DNA of 64,000 bases, from the NCBI RefSeq assembly GCF_000234095.1, contig NZ_JH376797.1:538859-602858 (forward strand), written 5' to 3'. The notes under the pieces are model-generated. The model ran no database searches. It saw nothing but the letters and a program-made list of their open reading frames with translations, and was not told the origin of the DNA. This stretch comes from Centipeda infelix ATCC 43532. Its GTDB lineage: Bacteria > Bacillota > Negativicutes > Selenomonadales > Selenomonadaceae. The position numbers were made by a program, and so were the translations under genes. Below, in pieces: positions 8,716 to 17,470 of the stretch; position 1 is the first letter of the stretch; every line of letters begins with the position of its first letter.

Positions 8716-9750
8716 TCAGAGCAGTTCTCCTTGTCTGTTATCATTTTTGGGAAACATCATCCCCATATGCTCGTATCCGCCGCGCGTGACAACCCGTCCG
8801 CGTGCCGTACGTGCAATAAAGCCGAGTTGAATCAGGTACGGTTCGTAGACATCCTCGATGGTCTCCACCATTTCACTGAGTGCCGCTGCGAGAGTCTTCA
8901 GTCCAACGGGACCGCCGGAAAACTTTTGGATCATGACTTCGAGCATATGACGATCCTTGTTTTCAAGCCCCATCTCATCAACCTCAAGAGCTTCCAGTGC
9001 CTCCATCGTCACCGCTTTGGAGATAATGCTCTCTCCAGCCACCTGTGCGATGTCACGGACACGCTTTAGAATGCGGTTCGCAACGCGCGGCGTTCCGCGC
9101 GAGCGACGCGCGATCTCCAGAGCACCCTCACGCTCGATACAGACGGAAAGAATCTCCGCCGTACGTTCGATGATGAGCAAAAGAGCCTCGGGGGTATAGT
9201 ATTCCAGACGCAACTGAATCCCGAATCGGTCACGCAGCGGAGCAGAAAGAGCCCCTGTCTTTGTCGTCGCACCAACCAGAGTAAACGGTGCGAGATCCAA
9301 CCGCAGAGAGCGAGCACTCGGCCCCTTGCCGATGATGATATCAATCGCGTGATCCTCCATCGCCGAATAAAGGATCTCCTCGACATGATGAGAGAGGCGG
9401 TGAATCTCATCGATAAACAGAACATCATGTGCCTGCAAGTTCGTGAGCAGAGAGGCAAGATCCCCCTGTCGCTCGATGGCAGGAGCAGACGTTTGACGAA
9501 AATTCGCCCCCATCTCATTCGCAATAATCGCCGCGAGTGTTGTTTTGCCAAGCCCGGGCGGTCCATAGAGAAGGACGTGATCCAGAGCTTCGTTGCGGGA
9601 AAGCGCCGCCTGGATAAATTTGGACAGATTCGACTTCGCCTTGTCCTGCCCGATATACTCACTCAGCCGACGCGGGCGCAGACTGTACTGCCATCCGTCC
9701 GCACTCTGCTCCTCAAAGGACACCAACTCCTCATCCTCGTACATATCCAA
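8716..9750 (-). CDS. ruvB: Holliday junction branch migration ATPase RuvB
   Basis: RuvB is the hexameric AAA+ motor that drives branch migration with RuvA. Walker [10 protein letters not shown], Walker [11 protein letters not shown], the sensor region [20 protein letters not shown] with its arginine finger, and the C-terminal winged-helix ending [14 protein letters not shown] are clear. Length of 344 is normal. The frame opens at TTG 9750 with AAGGGGGG 8 nt upstream; an ATG two codons later (9744) is the alternative. It follows ruvA by 18 bp in the order ruvC-ruvA-ruvB. Confidence 0.96.
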   Translation of the reverse strand: MDMYEDEELVSFEEQSADGWQYSLRPRRLSEYIGQDKAKSNLSKFIQAALSRNEALDHVLLYGPPGLGKTTLAAIIANEMGANFRQTSAPAIERQGDLASLLTNLQAHDVLFIDEIHRLSHHVEEILYSAMEDHAIDIIIGKGPSARSLRLDLAPFTLVGATTKTGALSAPLRDRFGIQLRLEYYTPEALLLIIERTAEILSVCIEREGALEIARRSRGTPRVANRILKRVRDIAQVAGESIISKAVTMEALEALEVDEMGLENKDRHMLEVMIQKFSGGPVGLKTLAAALSEMVETIEDVYEPYLIQLGFIARTARGRVVTRGGYEHMGMMFPKNDNRQGELL

Positions 9751-9768
9751 CGGTGAATCCCCCCTTTC

Positions 9769-10371
9769 TCAAAAACGCTGCAGCTCTGCCAATGCGTAAC
9801 GGATGATTTCTTCCGTGCTTTCCCAATCGGACTTTTTCTTGAGCACAGACTGGACTTCACTCTGCTGGAAGCCAAGACTGAGGAGTGCCTCGATCGCCTC
9901 CGAAACCATATCCCCCATCGCATCCCCCAAGGAGGCCGTGTCATCGGCTGCATCGGACACATCAAAGGAGGTAGCCGAGAGCTTATCCTTGAGTTCTAAG
10001 ATGATGCGTTCGGCCGTCTTTTTCCCGATCCCGGGAAGCTTTGTAATCGCCTTAACATCCTTCCGATGAATCAGGTGATAAAAATCATTTGCCGTAATTG
10101 CGGACAGAATTCCCTGTGCCACCTTCGGCCCGATGCCGGAAATGCCGATCAAGTGCTGAAATAGATCATACTCCTCCTGTGAAAAGAAACCATAAAGGAG
10201 AATTGCATCCTCGCGCACATGGGTATGGATATAAAGCATGACCTCTGTACCAACAGAGATCTGATTGCGCGTCTGATGTGAGATAAACACTCGATAGCCA
10301 ACATCGTGCACATCCAAAAAACAATAGTCCGGAAATGTATATGCAACTCTTCCGCGTAAAAATCCAATCAT
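9769..10371 (-). CDS. ruvA: Holliday junction DNA helicase subunit RuvA
   Basis: RuvA tetramers bind the four-way junction and load RuvB. The 200-residue protein has the OB-fold start MIGFLRGRVAYTF, the helix-hairpin-helix pair GISGIGPKVAQGILS and LPGIGKKTAERIILELKDK in the middle, and a flexible acidic linker (about residues 135-150) before the C-terminal RuvB-binding domain with ALLSLGFQQSEVQ. All three domains are present. It lies 18 bp from both ruvC and ruvB. Confidence 0.96.
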   Translation of the reverse strand: MIGFLRGRVAYTFPDYCFLDVHDVGYRVFISHQTRNQISVGTEVMLYIHTHVREDAILLYGFFSQEEYDLFQHLIGISGIGPKVAQGILSAITANDFYHLIHRKDVKAITKLPGIGKKTAERIILELKDKLSATSFDVSDAADDTASLGDAMGDMVSEAIEALLSLGFQQSEVQSVLKKKSDWESTEEIIRYALAELQRF

Positions 10372-10389
10372 TGACTCTGTACTCCCCGT

Positions 10390-10884
10390 CTACATTCGAT
10401 TGCGCCAAGCGATGCTGTCCACACAGTGTGCCGCACTGATGGCAATGGCAAGTGCATCTGCCGTATCGTCAGGATGGGGCGGAGCAGGCAGGTTCAAGAG
10501 CTTCGTTACCATGTATATAACCTGTTCCTTCGTCGCCTTTCCATACCCCGTTACCGACTGCTTTACCTGCAGCGGTGTCCGCTCTACGATTGGAATGTTG
10601 TTCTGAGCCGCAGCTAGAAGAACAATACCGCGCGCCTGACCGACCGGAATCGCCGTCGTCACATTCCGATTGAAGAAAAGCTGCTCCACCCCCATTGCAT
10701 CGGGGGAATACGTTTGAATAAGTGATGCCAGTTCTGTATGAATTTTCAAAAGTCGTTTTTCCACCGCCATTTTCGACGGTGTTGTGATCGCGCCGTAGGC
10801 ATGTGCCCGCAGACGCGATCCATTCTGCTCTACAAAACCGTAGCCGCAGATGGCAGTGCCTGGATCGATACCGAGTACTAACAT
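10390..10884 (-). CDS. ruvC: Holliday junction resolvase RuvC
   Basis: RuvC nicks symmetric strands of the Holliday junction. Its acidic catalytic residues are seen in LGIDPGTAICGYG (Asp6), GVEQLFFNRN (Glu) and HPDDTADALAIA near the C-terminus (two Asp). The 164-residue length is normal. The gene begins 12 bp downstream of the hairpin that terminates yebC, so it depends on read-through or on an unrecognised promoter in that short gap. Confidence 0.96.
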   Translation of the reverse strand: MLVLGIDPGTAICGYGFVEQNGSRLRAHAYGAITTPSKMAVEKRLLKIHTELASLIQTYSPDAMGVEQLFFNRNVTTAIPVGQARGIVLLAAAQNNIPIVERTPLQVKQSVTGYGKATKEQVIYMVTKLLNLPAPPHPDDTADALAIAISAAHCVDSIAWRNRM

Positions 10885-10895
10885 CTTATTTCCCT

Positions 10896-10925
10896 AAAAA
10901 AGTGCAGACACCTTGTCTGCACTTT
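10896..10925 (-). terminator. Rho-independent terminator after yebC
   Basis: A perfect 12-bp stem AAAGTGCAGACA/TGTCTGCACTTT with a 3-nt loop (10899-10925) is followed on the minus strand by further T residues. It lies 18 bp after the yebC stop and directly upstream of ruvC. Confidence 0.85.
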
Positions 10926-10942
10926 CATCGGTGAACCTCCGT

Positions 10943-11671
10943 TTATTCGTCCATTTCGTAGTTGCTGTAGACGTTCTGGACATCGTCGTTGTCCTCGAGC
11001 GCATCGATCAGGGTTTGCATCTTTTCCGCATCCTTGTCGGCAAGATGAACCGTGGTATCCGGAACCATCGTCACCTCGGCAGATGCCGTCTCAATCCCCT
11101 TTTCTCCGAGAACCGCCTCAATCGCCTCAAAAGCTTCCGGCTCGGCAGTGATTTCAAAGACATCGTCCTCCGAACGCATATCCTCCGCACCTGCCTCAAG
11201 GACAATCTCAAGGAGAGCATCCTCATCATCGAACGATTCACGCTCGACAATAAAGACCGCTTTCTTCTTGAACATCCATGACACGCAGCCGTCCTGACCG
11301 AGATTGCCGCCATACTTTGAGAAGAGATGACGAACATCTGCCGCCGTACGGTTACGGTTGTCCGTCAGAATGTCGAGCATGACAGCTGTGCCGCCGGGAC
11401 CATAGCCCTCGTAAAAGAGTTCTTCGTAGTTGCTTCCCTCGGTTGCGCCAAGTCCCTTCTGAATAGCACGGTTGATATTGTCCTTCGGGATATTGTTTGC
11501 CTTCGCCTTGGAAAGAGCAAGTTTCAGACGCATATTGCCTGTCGGGTCGCCGCCGCCCATACGGACGGCAATCGTGATCTCACGCCCAATCTTCGTAGTA
11601 ATCTTGCCGCGAATGGCATCATTAGCGCCCTTCTTGCGTTTGATATTAGCCCATTTGGAATGTCCTGACAT
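10943..11671 (-). CDS. yebC: YebC/TACO1-family translation factor
   Basis: The 242-residue protein starts [18 protein letters not shown], the hallmark of YebC proteins, and contains [34 protein letters not shown] and a C-terminal acidic YSNYEMDE. Members were first described as DNA-binding regulators; more recent work on TACO1/YebC homologues links them to translation through polyproline stretches. The start is fixed by AAGGAG 9 nt upstream of ATG 11671. The reading frame is open upstream into tyrS because of an apparent one-base loss there, but its own ribosome site argues for separate translation. A strong terminator follows. Confidence 0.93.
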   Translation of the reverse strand: MSGHSKWANIKRKKGANDAIRGKITTKIGREITIAVRMGGGDPTGNMRLKLALSKAKANNIPKDNINRAIQKGLGATEGSNYEELFYEGYGPGGTAVMLDILTDNRNRTAADVRHLFSKYGGNLGQDGCVSWMFKKKAVFIVERESFDDEDALLEIVLEAGAEDMRSEDDVFEITAEPEAFEAIEAVLGEKGIETASAEVTMVPDTTVHLADKDAEKMQTLIDALEDNDDVQNVYSNYEMDE

Positions 11672-11687
11672 TGTTTCGATCTCCTTC

Positions 11688-12889
11688 TTAATATACAAGC
11701 TGATAGTGCTTCTTTTTCCTTTTTTGACCAATGCGGTACCATCAGAGAAATCCGCTTCGCTGAGTACATAATGCTCGTCCGTAACACGCACATCGTTGAG
11801 CGTGAGCCCGCCCTGCTGAATCAGGCGACGTGCCTCGCCCTTCGAGGGGAACACATTTCCGCGCGTGAGGGCATCGACTAACTTTTCACAAAGCTCCACG
11901 CGAATCTGCGGAAGCTCTGCCGATGCACCGCCGCCAAAGAGTACCTTTGCAGTCTCTTGCGCCTTCTGCGCCTCCTGCTCTCCATGAACGATCTTGGTCA
12001 CCTCGTATGCAAGGATCTCTTTGGAGTGGTTGATCTCCTGCCCCTCAGCGGCGGCAAGACGGCGCACCTCATCCATCGGAAGATAGGTAAGCAGCGAGAG
12101 ACAGATCTCGACATCGGCATCGTCAATATTGCGCCAGTACTGGTAGAAATCATAGGGCGAAGTCTTTTCCGCAGCCAGCCAAAGCGCACCGCCCGCCGTC
12201 TTGCCCATCTTCGTTCCGTCGCTCTTTGTGAGCAGCTTGTTGGTAAGACCAAAGACCGTAACATTCTTCTTGCGGCGGCAAAGTTCTACACCCGCGATGA
12301 TATTCGACCACTGATCGTCACCGCCCATCTCCAGCTTGCAGCCATAGCGTTTGTTGAGCTCCATGAAGTCGTACGCCTGCATAATCATATAGTTGAACTC
12401 GAGAAAGGTCAGTCCCTTCTCCCACCGCTGCTTATAGCTCTCTGCAGCGAGCATACGATTGACAGTGAAATGCGCTCCGATATCACGGAGCAGGTCGATA
12501 TAGTTGAGCTTACGCAGCCAATCCCCGTTGTCCACCATAATTGCACGTTCATCCGTAAAGTCTATGAAGCGCGATATCTGTTTGCGGAAACAATCACAGT
12601 TATGGCGGATAATGTCATCGGTCATCACCTTGCGCATATCCGTACGCCCCGAGGGATCGCCGACCGTTCCTGTGCCGCCGCCGACAAGGCAGATCGGACG
12701 ATGCCCTGCTCTCTGCAAATGCGACATCGCCATGAGGGCAATCAAATGCCCTGCATGAAGGCTGTCCGCCGTCGGATCAAATCCGGTGTAAAAGGAAACC
12801 TGCTCCTGTTCGAAAAGGTTGCGCAGCCCCTCCTCATCCGTACACTGCGCGAGAAAACCGCGTTCTTTCAGTATATCAATGGCATTCAA
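11688..12889 (-). CDS. tyrS: Tyrosyl-tRNA synthetase, with apparent 1-base deletion near the 3' end
   Basis: TyrS charges tRNA-Tyr. The class I signatures SLHAGH (residues 43-48) and KMGKT (227-231) are present, followed by an S4 RNA-binding domain (about 335-395). TTG 12889 is the start, with GAGG 7 nt upstream; no in-frame ATG is near. The frame as read misses its stop: after VKKGK it continues into yebC. Adding one A to the five-A run at 11713-11717 restores an ending KKKHYQLVY followed by TAA at 11688-11690, which is a normal TyrS C-terminus and gives 400 residues. I therefore annotate a frameshifted tyrS, not a fusion. Sequencing error, true mutation or slippage cannot be told apart here. 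Confidence 0.9.
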
Positions 12890-12904
12890 TCTATTACCTC
12901 TTTC

Positions 12905-15019
12905 TCAGTTCTGCCCTTTTTCTACACCCATGCCAGGCTCTGGAACCTCTGCCGCAGATGATGGTGTGTGCGTTGAGGGTGTAGTATTTGTGGCGGCGTC
13001 TCTCTTTCCTGCGTCAGCAGTGCCCTTCGTCCCTGTTTCTTTCCCATGTGCGTCCGACTTTTTCTTCGGATCTTTTTCTTTTTCATGATCTTCAACGGGG
13101 AAATCATCCGATGAGGCAGCAAAGGAAGGAGCACCTTCAAAGTGACGCACGGGCAGACCCGCATGCGCTTTCAGCATAAATGACTGCCATATAACTGCAG
13201 GGGTCATTCCTCCCGCCATGCCATGCAAGTCGCCATTGCTGTCATTGCCGATCCAGACTCCTGCGACCAGATCCGGCGTATACCCAACAAACCATGCATC
13301 ATGATAGTCACTGGTTGTCCCCGTTTTTCCTGCAGCAGGACGACCAATGTTGGCGCGTGTTCCTGTACCACGTTGAATAACGTCCTCCATCATCGCGGTC
13401 ATGGTGGCAGCATTCGCTGCAGAAATAACACTTTTCTCCTTCCGCTGAACCTCCTCAAGCACCTTGCCCGTACGCGAAACAACACGGAGGATGGCAACCG
13501 GCTCAACATGAATGCCGCGATTTGCAAACGTACCATATGCGCTCGTAAGTTCAAGCGGTGTGACACCACGCGTCATACCGCCAAGTGCAATTGCGAGATT
13601 GCGGTCATTCGTTGCACCATCGAGGACAAAGGTCGATATCCCCATCTCCTGTGCATAGTAAATCGCCTTGTCAATGCCAATATCCTGTGCAATCCGAACC
13701 GTCGGCACATTGAGCGACCAACGCACGACATCGCGCAGTCGCACCTTTCCGGAGAAGTTACGGCTATAGTTCTGCGGCTCCCATCCGCCAATCTTCAGCG
13801 GCTTATCGTCAATGATGGAATCCGCTGTATATTTATTCTCGAGTGCCGCTGCAAAGACAAAGGGCTTGAATGCTGAGCCGGGCTGACGGACTGCCTGTGT
13901 TGCACGATTGAACTGATCCGTGCCACGTCCGCCGACCATGGCTTTGATATATCCCGTATGCGGGTCAATCGCAACGAGAGCCCCCTGTGGCTGCACAATG
14001 CCGTTTGCATCAGTAAAATATGTAGGGAGATTCTGCATGGCAGTCTCTGCAGCCGCTTGCAAGTTCATATCGATGGTTGTGTAGATCTTCAGGCCATCCT
14101 TATAGATGGCATCATCTCCGTATTTTTCAGAAAGCAACTGAAGCACATAGTCCACAAAATAGGAAGGACCTTCAATACCATCACTGTTGTTCTTTGCAAT
14201 GGTAAGCTGTTCCTTCTTAGCAGCATTCGCCTCACTGTTACTAATATAACCGTATTTCGCCATTTGGTCGAGAACAACAGCTTTGCGCTCCGTCGCCGCT
14301 TCCATGTTGTTGAGGGGAGAATAGTAGTTCGGACTCTTTGGAATACCTGCAAGCATGGCACATTCGTTCAGTGTCAAATCCTTGACATCTTTACCGAAAT
14401 AGGTGCGAGCCGCAGCCTGAACGCCATAGGCTCCCTGACCGAAATAGATTTGGTTCATGTAGAGCTCTAGAATTTCCTGTTTTGTATACTGGCGTTCAAG
14501 CTGAAGCGCAAGGAACACCTCCTGTATCTTACGCTTCATCGTCCGATCCTGCGTCAGATATGCATTCTTTGCGAGCTGCTGCGTGATCGTAGAACCGCCC
14601 TCTGTGAGCTCGCGCCCCTGAATATTCGCCCAAACAGCACGCATGATTCCGCGTGGATCGATACCAATATGCTCATAGAATCGATTGTCCTCGACGGCAA
14701 TAAATGCATTCTGAAGATTTTTCGGAATCTCATTGATACCGACAGGTCTTCGGTTTTCAGCTGCATGTATGTTGGCGATCTCGTTGCCGTTGATATCGTA
14801 GATCTGTGATGATGCCGGAGGCACGATATCCTCCGCGAGATTCGGTCTGGTATTCAGACTTGCCGTGAGGAATCCGCAGCCAACGCCGATAATCATGACA
14901 AACAGAATTAGACCTATGGCAAGAATTGCTTTCCCAAGAACAGAGCCGTTATTTGACTTCTTTTTTGCTTTCTTTTCGCTTTTCTGCATAGATACCTTCC
15001 CGTCCGGAGATTTCTCCAT
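12905..15019 (-). CDS. Class A penicillin-binding protein (PBP1A type, GT51 + transpeptidase)
   Basis: This bifunctional peptidoglycan synthase polymerises lipid II and crosslinks the strands. A Lys-rich cytoplasmic N-terminus precedes one transmembrane helix (about residues 29-52). The glycosyltransferase domain has VEDNRFYEHIGID, with catalytic Glu, and GGSTITQQLAKN. The transpeptidase has RQPGSAFKPF (nucleophile Ser and Lys), SLN and AGKTGTTSDYHDAWFVG. The last 90 residues are a low-complexity Lys/Ser/Thr/Pro tail. ATG 15019 is used; ATG 14989 with GGAAGG upstream would remove ten residues. A good promoter lies 28 bp upstream, and tyrS follows after 15 bp. Confidence 0.94.
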   Translation of the reverse strand: MEKSPDGKVSMQKSEKKAKKKSNNGSVLGKAILAIGLILFVMIIGVGCGFLTASLNTRPNLAEDIVPPASSQIYDINGNEIANIHAAENRRPVGINEIPKNLQNAFIAVEDNRFYEHIGIDPRGIMRAVWANIQGRELTEGGSTITQQLAKNAYLTQDRTMKRKIQEVFLALQLERQYTKQEILELYMNQIYFGQGAYGVQAAARTYFGKDVKDLTLNECAMLAGIPKSPNYYSPLNNMEAATERKAVVLDQMAKYGYISNSEANAAKKEQLTIAKNNSDGIEGPSYFVDYVLQLLSEKYGDDAIYKDGLKIYTTIDMNLQAAAETAMQNLPTYFTDANGIVQPQGALVAIDPHTGYIKAMVGGRGTDQFNRATQAVRQPGSAFKPFVFAAALENKYTADSIIDDKPLKIGGWEPQNYSRNFSGKVRLRDVVRWSLNVPTVRIAQDIGIDKAIYYAQEMGISTFVLDGATNDRNLAIALGGMTRGVTPLELTSAYGTFANRGIHVEPVAILRVVSRTGKVLEEVQRKEKSVISAANAATMTAMMEDVIQRGTGTRANIGRPAAGKTGTTSDYHDAWFVGYTPDLVAGVWIGNDSNGDLHGMAGGMTPAVIWQSFMLKAHAGLPVRHFEGAPSFAASSDDFPVEDHEKEKDPKKKSDAHGKETGTKGTADAGKRDAATNTTPSTHTPSSAAEVPEPGMGVEKGQN

Positions 15020-15046
15020 TGCACCTGCCTACAATCCAATTTCTTT

Positions 15047-15074
15047 ATTTTATCACAAACTCCAAGTTTTGTAA
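15047..15074 (-). promoter_or_regulatory. Probable promoter of the PBP-tyrS-yebC unit
   Basis: On the minus strand TTACAA (15069-15074), a 16-bp spacer and TAAAAT (15047-15052) preceded by an extended TGA element. It lies 28 bp upstream of the PBP start. Confidence 0.6.
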
Positions 15075-15106
15075 GGATGTTTTGCGAAAAAGGACAATAT
15101 TCCTAC

Positions 15107-17461
15107 TTACTTCAATTCTACAACCGTTGCCCCGGTTCCACCCTCGGAAATATCTGCAAATGTAAATGACAGGACAGAACGATGATGCTTCAAATAATCC
15201 TGTAAGCCCTGTCGCAGTGCCCCCGTCCCCTTGCCGTGAATCACAAGGATCTTGGACAGCCCAGTAAACACTGCATCATCGATAAATTTTCCGAGGACGG
15301 CCTCCGCCTCTAGGACGGTCATGCCGCGCACGTCGATCTCTGGTCGAATCTCTGCCGTTTTCTGTGCAATCGATGTTCCGACATGCACCTTGGTATTCTT
15401 CTTTGGTTTTTTTCGCGTGACAAATGTGCACGCACTCATCTTGACGATGGTACGCAGTCCACCCACCTGAACAGTGAGTTCCTTGCCTTGAACAGACAGG
15501 ACCGTTCCCTCCTGTGCAAGACTTTCGATATAGACAATATCGCCGCTCCGAATATCGTCGGGGCGGATTGTTTTTCCGACCGCCGGATTTTTTTGCAGAG
15601 AATCCTGGATATACGCCTCGTCCAGTCGGTTTCTTGCCTCCTGAATCACCTTGCGCCGCTCCTTCACCCCGTGATCATCAAACTGGTCCTTGAGCGACTT
15701 GATCGTTTCCTCTGCGCTGCGCCGCGCTTCACGAACGATGTTGTTCGCCTCTTCACGCGCCTTATGCAGAAGTTCCTGCCGCGTATTTGAGAGCGTTTCG
15801 CGTTCGGCACGGAGACGAGCCTCCACGGATTTTATCTCCGCCTCTTTATTACGCAGTTCGCGGTTTTTGGTCTCGTAATCCTGCTTTTCCCGTTCGAGTT
15901 CGTTGACAACATGTTCAAAATGCGTGTGTTCCTCACTGATATAGATCTCAGCACGCGCGACAATATCCTGCGGCAGACCGAGCTGACGGCTGATGGAAAA
16001 GGCGTTGCTCGCCCCGGGAATTCCGATCAGAAGCCGATAGGTCGGGCGCAGTGTCTTGAGATCGAACTCGACGGAGGCATTTTCAATCCCCGACTCTGCA
16101 TAGGCATAGGTTTTTAATACAGCATAATGCGTTGTGGCAACCACAGCAATGCCCTGCTGCAAAAAATGTGCGATGATACTGCGTGCAAGAGCAGCCCCCT
16201 CATCCGGATCGGTGCCCGCCCCGACCTCGTCCAGCAGGATGAGGTCGCCCTGCTCCGCCTTGTCGATGATACGGACAATGTTCCGCGTATGCGCCGAAAA
16301 GGTGGAGAGGCTTTGCTCGATGCTCTGCTCGTCTCCAATATCCGCATAGATATTACGGTAAACGGGAATCTCCGAATCGGGTGCGGTCGGCAGGAAGCAG
16401 CCGGACTGTGCGAGCAGTGCAAGAAGACCAAGTGTTTTCATACTCACGGTCTTGCCGCCCGTGTTCGGACCTGTAATCAGCAGAATGGAAAAGTTCTGCC
16501 CGAGCTCGATGTCAATCGGTACAACCTTGTCCTTCGGGAGCAGCGGATGTCGTGCCCTCTTCAGATGAACGACACCGCTTTGATTCAATGTGGGCGGATA
16601 CGCCTGCATTTCACGCGCAAGCCCCGCACGGGCAAAGATAAGATCCATCTCCGAGAGAATCGTGCAGTTCTCCGAAAGAATGCCTGCATTCTGTGCAATC
16701 TCAGTCGAGAGCTTCTGCAAGATCCGTTGAATTTCCTGCTCGCGTGCAAGCCCCATCTGCCGCACGGTATTGTTCAGCTCCACGGTCGCGAGCGGCTCTA
16801 CAAAGAGTGTCGCCCCGCTGGCAGACTGATCGTGGATCACGCCCGGAAAATAATTGCGGTATTCCTGCTTGACCGGAATGACATAGCGCTCATCACGTAC
16901 GGTGACAATGGCTTCCTGAAAGTATTTCTGATTCGCTGCATCGTGCAGGATCGCGGAGAGGCGCTCCTTGACGCGCGCCTGCGCCGTTTGAAGTTCGCGT
17001 GTGATCCTGCGCAGTTCAGGGCTGGCATCGTCACGGAAATTGCCGTGTTCATCAATGGTATCCTTGAGATGACGCTCCACCATGCCGAGAATTTCGATCG
17101 GTTTTGCCATCGTCTTCAGATGCGGGACATCCAATACGAGATCGCGAAAGAAGTATTTTACATTCCGCATCCCGCACATCGTACTCATCACGGAGCGCAG
17201 TTCATCGATCTCAAGAACAGCGCCCATCGACGCTTTTTTCAGCAGTGTACGCAGATCATAGATCCCCCCGAACGGCGGCGACTGCGTCTGCTGAACCTGT
17301 ACCGCCTCCGCCGTCTCATGATGGAGGCGCACAACTTCGTCGTAATCTCCGCTTGGTATGACGCTGCGGCAAAGTTGCTTGCCGCATATGGTGGAGGCAA
17401 ACGAAGCAAGCCAATTTGTGATTTTCCCGTATTCCAAAACCTTAAATGACTCAGTGTCCAT
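15107..17461 (-). CDS. mutS2: MutS2 (endonuclease/ribosome-rescue ATPase) with Smr domain
   Basis: The 784-residue protein lacks the MutS mismatch-recognition domain. The core ATPase shows Walker A TGPNTGGKTVSMKTLG and Walker B LILLDEVGAGTDPDEGAAL. A long charged coiled coil (about 520-620) leads to a KOW-like segment and a C-terminal Smr domain starting DVRGMTVLEAEAVL and containing HGKGTGALRQGL. MutS2 has been reported both to suppress homologous recombination and, in Bacillus subtilis, to split collided ribosomes; the Smr domain carries nuclease-like features. ATG is preceded by GAGG. It follows the U32 gene by 9 bp. Confidence 0.94.
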   Translation of the reverse strand: MDTESFKVLEYGKITNWLASFASTICGKQLCRSVIPSGDYDEVVRLHHETAEAVQVQQTQSPPFGGIYDLRTLLKKASMGAVLEIDELRSVMSTMCGMRNVKYFFRDLVLDVPHLKTMAKPIEILGMVERHLKDTIDEHGNFRDDASPELRRITRELQTAQARVKERLSAILHDAANQKYFQEAIVTVRDERYVIPVKQEYRNYFPGVIHDQSASGATLFVEPLATVELNNTVRQMGLAREQEIQRILQKLSTEIAQNAGILSENCTILSEMDLIFARAGLAREMQAYPPTLNQSGVVHLKRARHPLLPKDKVVPIDIELGQNFSILLITGPNTGGKTVSMKTLGLLALLAQSGCFLPTAPDSEIPVYRNIYADIGDEQSIEQSLSTFSAHTRNIVRIIDKAEQGDLILLDEVGAGTDPDEGAALARSIIAHFLQQGIAVVATTHYAVLKTYAYAESGIENASVEFDLKTLRPTYRLLIGIPGASNAFSISRQLGLPQDIVARAEIYISEEHTHFEHVVNELEREKQDYETKNRELRNKEAEIKSVEARLRAERETLSNTRQELLHKAREEANNIVREARRSAEETIKSLKDQFDDHGVKERRKVIQEARNRLDEAYIQDSLQKNPAVGKTIRPDDIRSGDIVYIESLAQEGTVLSVQGKELTVQVGGLRTIVKMSACTFVTRKKPKKNTKVHVGTSIAQKTAEIRPEIDVRGMTVLEAEAVLGKFIDDAVFTGLSKILVIHGKGTGALRQGLQDYLKHHRSVLSFTFADISEGGTGATVVELK

Positions 17462-17470
17462 GTGTACCTC

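Noticed and set aside
10943-12889. A genuine TyrS-YebC fusion enzyme
   Set aside because: A one-base correction restores a normal TyrS end and stop, and yebC has its own ribosome site; the fused frame is better explained by a missing A.
16127-17449. 440-codon plus-strand open frame
   Set aside because: Antisense to mutS2, with no ribosome site and no protein motifs.
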